DNA of 64,000 nt from Cloeon dipterum (Eukaryota > Arthropoda > Insecta > Ephemeroptera > Baetidae). Made by a program: the position numbers and the translations under genes. A model generated the notes under the pieces. The model saw only the letters and a list, made by a program, of their open reading frames with translations. It did no database searches and was not told the origin of the DNA. Position 1 is the stretch's first letter. Each line of letters opens with the position of its first letter. Below, in pieces: positions 59,804-64,000 of this stretch. The stretch is from NCBI RefSeq assembly GCF_949628265.1, contig NC_088786.1, positions 5,084,001 to 5,148,000 of the forward strand, in the 5' to 3' direction.

Positions 59804-61883
59804 CTACCACTGTCTATGGATGTGCAGATTTCTGCTGAGGACACTTCGCACATCTTGGGTGAACCTCAGGGCGTCAAGCACTGGAAGCAGGTTGAGCAGT
59901 GCCGTGTCTGATGGGTCACTGAACCACGAACGGATGGGAATCGCATTGTCTGCAATAAAAACCTGGTGTTAAATACACTGAAGAGGATGGCAGCCAAATT
60001 GCATCACCTGGATAGGAACGGTACGCTCCGGGTGAGTTGTCAAGTATGAAAATGGAGCTGAGATCTGAGCAGATGGCAGAAAGATTCTTGGTGTAGCTGC
60101 CCAACTCGGGCGTGCAGTGCTGGCGGTAGTAGCGTCTTTGTAGGATGCCGCGCGAGTTGTCCAGTTTATCAGCCACAGCTGCTCCGTAAATTTCCATACT
60201 GGCCGTGAATACGACCAACTCATACCATTGGGAAACCTTAAAAATCGCATTACGCACAAGTTAGTTACTTAAACAAACCCCTTCAATATATTCATGGACG
60301 AAAACCAGACTATCATCCGGTCTAAATAGAAAAGCTACTGTTGATTGCCAAACTCTGAATGCAATTTAATGACCCTGTGAGTATTGGCCTAGTTTCAATT
60401 TGAATGTTATTTAATGTGCCCTTGATTCGGAATTAATGTTTATTTTAAAATATAACTGAGCCATTCAGTGAAAAAAACATGAAGATAAAATATTTAATCT
60501 AGTAGTCAGTTTCTATCTTTCAAGTTAAGCTCCCGTTTAAGTTTTCTTTGTCAGTAAAGCAAGCATAAAATTGAAAATTTTCTATTTAATTTTTTCCCTC
60601 TTTTAAAGCGCCAGGAACTGGGCAAAATCAACTTGTAGAATAGATTAATGGTGGATCCTAGACTAGATTTAACTTGCATGACTAAATATTAATATTTACA
60701 TATTTGCAACTTTCCTGATATTTAAACAGACGTTCTGTAAATTGTGATTTAAAATTTGATGACAGCAGCTTTTGACTCTAAATAATCTGTAGATTTCTGA
60801 TATGAGTTACTTATAGTGGAACTTACAATGTCGAGGAAGAAGTCAACGTGGGGCCTTTTGTGCACAAAGAAACGGACAGGGTGTCTATCAATGACTACTT
60901 TGAGGACAAAGTCGGGTGGAGTGCCTGGCTTGACTGTCTGTCTGACGACTCCATCGTGGTGCGAGTGTATCAGGGTCTCGTCCAAGTCCAGCACCAGCAC
61001 CTTCCTGCGGACAATGCCTGAGGACAGAAAGCGCACCTGTGAGCCGGCCAGCATTCTCGACCAAAGCCGACAACTTACTGAGTCTGTGTCTTGAAAGCGG
61101 AGACAGCGGGAAAAGTTCGTACTTGACGGGCTGGTGCTTTGCAACCTGCAAGCAATTGCACACTTTGTCAATGTTTGATAGCGGCTTTTGGCAGCACAGC
61201 CGACTCGGCTGTAAATTTGGCGTTAGTTGCATAAAATCGGCGCCAGTTTTGGCACGCCTTCAAGGGCACTAACACGACATAACCCGCTTATCGGTCCATT
61301 ATCTAATGACCATGAGTGATTGGAGAGTTTGGAAAGGAGCATGGGAGGCTTACGAAGAATTAGGACAGAAGAGGCCCACAAAATATGAATTTCAGCTATT
61401 TTTTCCGGCAACCTTTTAGTACATCATAAAATTAAAAAAAGAATACATACCCAAAATTATTTTTACTGCTTGACTTTTATTCTTAAGCTCCTTGAAAATG
61501 GTTTTCTCAAACTCAACCAAAAACTCATTACATACACCAAATTAATATTGAATGATTTTAATTAAAAATAACCGTTGTGATGGTCGAGGTATTCAAATTG
61601 CACACCGACCAAACCACAAACATAGCAAGGGGGAGGGGACACCTTAACTCTGTCACGGGCAAAAGTCGAGAGTGGGGTCCCCCAGGCCCGAATCCCTCTA
61701 ACACCCTTTTTGATTCTCGTGCCGACAGCCCCTCGAGGGCCGCGGGGCTCGATATGTGAATCCAGAATTTCACTAGACACTTACCGCGCGAACCTGTTTC
61801 TTGAACAAGAAGCAGATGCAGGTCCATATTTTGGAGGCGAGCAAGAGAAACGCGCGAAGCCCCATCTGCACCTGTTTCAGCAT
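59804..61883 (-). CDS. CTDNEP1: CTD nuclear envelope phosphatase 1 (Dullard), complete, 243 aa
   Basis: Ser/Thr phosphatase of the nuclear envelope and ER that dephosphorylates lipin and dampens BMP signalling. Five exons: 61,883-61,785, 61,145-61,079, 61,017-60,827, 60,236-60,008 and 59,949-59,804, summing to 244 codons; human CTDNEP1 is 244 aa. An N-terminal membrane helix lies at about residues 8-27 ([13 protein letters not shown]). [12 protein letters not shown] precedes the catalytic DLDET (66-70) in [67 protein letters not shown] and [16 protein letters not shown] follow as in the family. The first exon is short but aligns well with the human N terminus, supporting the start. Intron 1 (61,146-61,784) holds a GC-rich repeat-like block. 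PEX14 is convergent; the thiolase is divergent. Confidence 0.95.
61580..61760. repeat. GC-rich repeat-like block in CTDNEP1 intron 1
   Basis: Within an otherwise AT-rich intron lies a compact GC-rich segment with CACGGGC, GTGGGGTCCCCCAGGCCC and CCCCTCGAGGGCCGCGGGGC. Its edges against AT-rich flanks are sharp and several frames are open across it without a domain. It resembles the end of an old transposable element, but no second copy is in this window. Confidence 0.3.
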
Positions 61884-63859
61884 TTGTGCTCGTTTATTGG
61901 GAAGCGGTGACCAAGAAGCCTGCTGTCCCGACACGTCCGGTTACCTTATTCACAGTCAGCAGCAGAAAAATCGCAAACAAATTCCGCCGAGTTATCCGCA
62001 GCCGCCATCACTTCATTGTCCCATCTTCGCTTCGACTAGCATTCGCATTTTGCCGAGAATGCATGCGCGCGCTCTACCAACCGGCGAATAAAGTACGACA
62101 ACAACTCACGATCGCTCCCTTAGAAACCTTTGAACAGGCTTCGCGCAAAACCAACAGCCCCAAAGAGCTCTTTCCTGCCTTTTTATGACGTGTTTCAATG
62201 AAAATTTAAGTGTAGTGAGATAGTAAACAAATATATAACACTTTTGAGTTGTTATATATTTAATTATATTATGCGCAACACACTACAATCATTGAACTCA
62301 TGACTGTGACTGAGTAAATAAATGGAATGGGCGGATTATAGGAATTATGCTGGGGTTTAAAGGATGTTAATAAGTTTTCTATAATAATTCATTTTCAAAT
62401 TTATTATTACTTTTAAAAGGTTTATTAATGCGCGAACTCTATTGCAAAAGGATTCTGATTGATAATTCTCAATAATTCAAAAAATAATCAATCATTGACA
62501 GGTGGTGTAAGGTATAGGTTTTTTCTATTTTTTATTTTATTTATATGTATATATTTAATATCCTTTAAAAAAAATTGTAATTTTTACAACATTTTAGGAG
62601 TGAGAGGAACAATTCACAAAAACACACCCTTTTAAACCTAATCTAAAGATTAGGTTTACCATAGTAAATATCACACATACTAGACTGATTTAATCTTACT
62701 GTTAAAATAATCCCCTTATTGATATTATACACATATTTATTTTTGTATTGCAAAAAATAGAATAAATATTTAGAAATTTTATGAATTATCGTGGATAAAA
62801 AGAAGCAGCATTAATTAGTACGTTTTAAAAAAAATGTAAAAGAATTATTAAATTATTAATCCAAAGCATATTCTCAAAAATTTATTTATTTTCTTCGCAA
62901 ATTGGTTTGAATGGTAGTGGTAGCTGAAAAATATTAACGACTTTTGTGAGTGAAGTAAAATCTATAGAATTAGTTATAAGAGCGCTCAACTCGCTTGATT
63001 TAAAGACAAAATAAGCGTTTTTTATTTAAAAGCAGTAGTAGATTTTTTGCAGATTTCAAGAAAATCCGTAAATATCCGATTGTAATGATGACGTGTTTTT
63101 TTAAATTTTATATTAGAATGAGCCTGCACTTTTAGGTGGAAATGAACAATATATCTCTGCTTTGCAAGCGGGTCTCAGCAGTCCGTGCAAGACACAAAAT
63201 AATAATAATACAAATCCCCCCCATTCATGATTATAATTTGAGAAATTCATAGTCTGATGGTGAGCGAATATTATTTTTTTATTACATATTTCCTTTTTTT
63301 CCTTTCAGTTAGACATTTTATTAATTAAAAATGTATATTAAATTTAATTCATTAGTCAGAATAAATCCATTGTAAATTACACTATATTGTCTTATTTTTT
63401 ACTCGTGAAAATTTTCTATTACACCTCAATAAAGTTCATTTTAATAATTGTTTTTATTACGCAAAGTTCAGCAACCAGCAACAACTTGAGCCCCACCCTT
63501 GTGCTCCCCTGCACCGACAAGCAAACAGCGTCTCCTCTCCAGCTGTTTTAGCACCATGCCGGCTTGAGCAGGCTTGAGAGCCGCAGCCGCATGTTGTGAG
63601 GTGACGTGTGTGTAGAGATGAGCAAGAGAGAATTATTATTGAGGTGAGAAGAGGTGGAGGAAAACCGAAGGAGAAAAAAGTGAAAAGTGAAATCGGTTGC
63701 GGCTAGCTGTCTCTGAATTGTATCCTCGCTTTTCTCCCATTGACGAGTCGAATCTCTAAAGGGAGAGAGGAAGGAAGGCCAGACCTGAAAGGACCTCTCA
63801 GTCACCTCAAAAAGAATCTGCATTACAAATTTCAAGCAACAGCACCGTTTTCATTCGAG
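61884..63859. other. Intergenic region between divergent CTDNEP1 and thiolase genes
   Basis: About 2 kb between two start codons. The left 250 bp and the right 350 bp are less AT-rich and should contain the two promoters and 5' untranslated regions. The middle (62,200-63,450) is strongly AT-rich with many T and A runs and no exon. Confidence 0.55.
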
Positions 63860-64000
63860 ATGTCGCAAAGGAAGGTTGTGATTCTTTCGGCAGCTAGGAC
63901 GCCAATCGGTAATTTTTGGGTTATTGAAATTTTCGAAACGTTTTGTGATTAATTCGAATTAGTAAAGAGGTTAATACATACAGGTTTAGCCCAACTTTCT
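63860..64000 (+). CDS. ACAT2: Acetyl-CoA acetyltransferase (thiolase), 5' end, partial
   Basis: Thiolase that condenses two acetyl-CoA to acetoacetyl-CoA, the entry step of the mevalonate pathway when cytosolic. Only the start is in the window: MSQRKVVILSAARTPIG, the family's N-terminal strand and SAARTPIG motif. There is no mitochondrial leader, so a cytosolic ACAT2-type enzyme is the better fit. Exon 1 runs 63,860-63,908 (donor GTAATT). The next acceptor is at 63,983, and the second exon continues LAQLS to the window edge. Joining these skips the usual short segment between PIG and the LAQLS-like part (family members have PIG-S-F-x-G there). A different donor, a microexon or a later acceptor may therefore be used. 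Thiolase identity rests on a short segment. Confidence 0.7.

Overview
This is animal nuclear DNA, most likely from an arthropod (hexapod or other pancrustacean). Coding exons are separated by GT-AG introns, often only 50-60 bp long. The proteins are animal orthologues (Calx-type Na/Ca exchanger, RAD51, PEX14, PNUTS, neurochondrin, CTDNEP1/Dullard, arylsulfatase G). There are no operons, CRISPR arrays, recognisable rRNA genes or intact transposon ORFs. I cannot name the species. Every exon set was built by reading splice sites and reading frames by eye. For the genes called complete, exon lengths add up to a whole number of codons and the protein lengths are close to family norms.

Layout. Positions 1-28,100 are gene-poor. 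The only certain coding sequence is one very large exon of a Na/Ca exchanger (12,134-13,887, minus), followed and preceded by long non-coding DNA with GC-rich blocks, simple repeats, two copies of a dispersed repeat and a nuclear-receptor-like site cluster. A candidate 5' non-coding exon of the exchanger lies near 26.7-27.0 kb.

Positions 28,100-64,000 are gene-dense. In order: a RUN-PDZ-PTB protein (+, 28,114-30,072); arylsulfatase G (+, 30,212-32,869); PNUTS/PPP1R10 (-, 33,170 to about 40.8 kb); a long inverted repeat (41,574-42,196); a SPATA7-like ciliary gene (+, 42,226-44,066); the sialic-acid phosphatase NANP (-, 46,126-52,221) with neurochondrin (-, 48,829-51,673) nested inside its first intron; RAD51 (-, 52,845-55,631); PEX14 (+, 56,184-57,277); CTDNEP1/Dullard (-, 59,804-61,883); and the first exons of a thiolase (acetyl-CoA acetyltransferase) from 63,860 to the window end.

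The genes do not form one pathway. They are unrelated housekeeping, signalling and neuronal genes in a compact block with several head-to-head pairs (PNUTS/SPATA7, RAD51/PEX14, CTDNEP1/thiolase) and tail-to-tail pairs (ARSG/PNUTS, SPATA7/NANP, PEX14/CTDNEP1). The most unusual items are the near-palindromic region between PNUTS and SPATA7, the same-strand nested neurochondrin gene, the RUN-PDZ-PTB architecture, a three-copy dispersed repeat, and two GC-AG introns.
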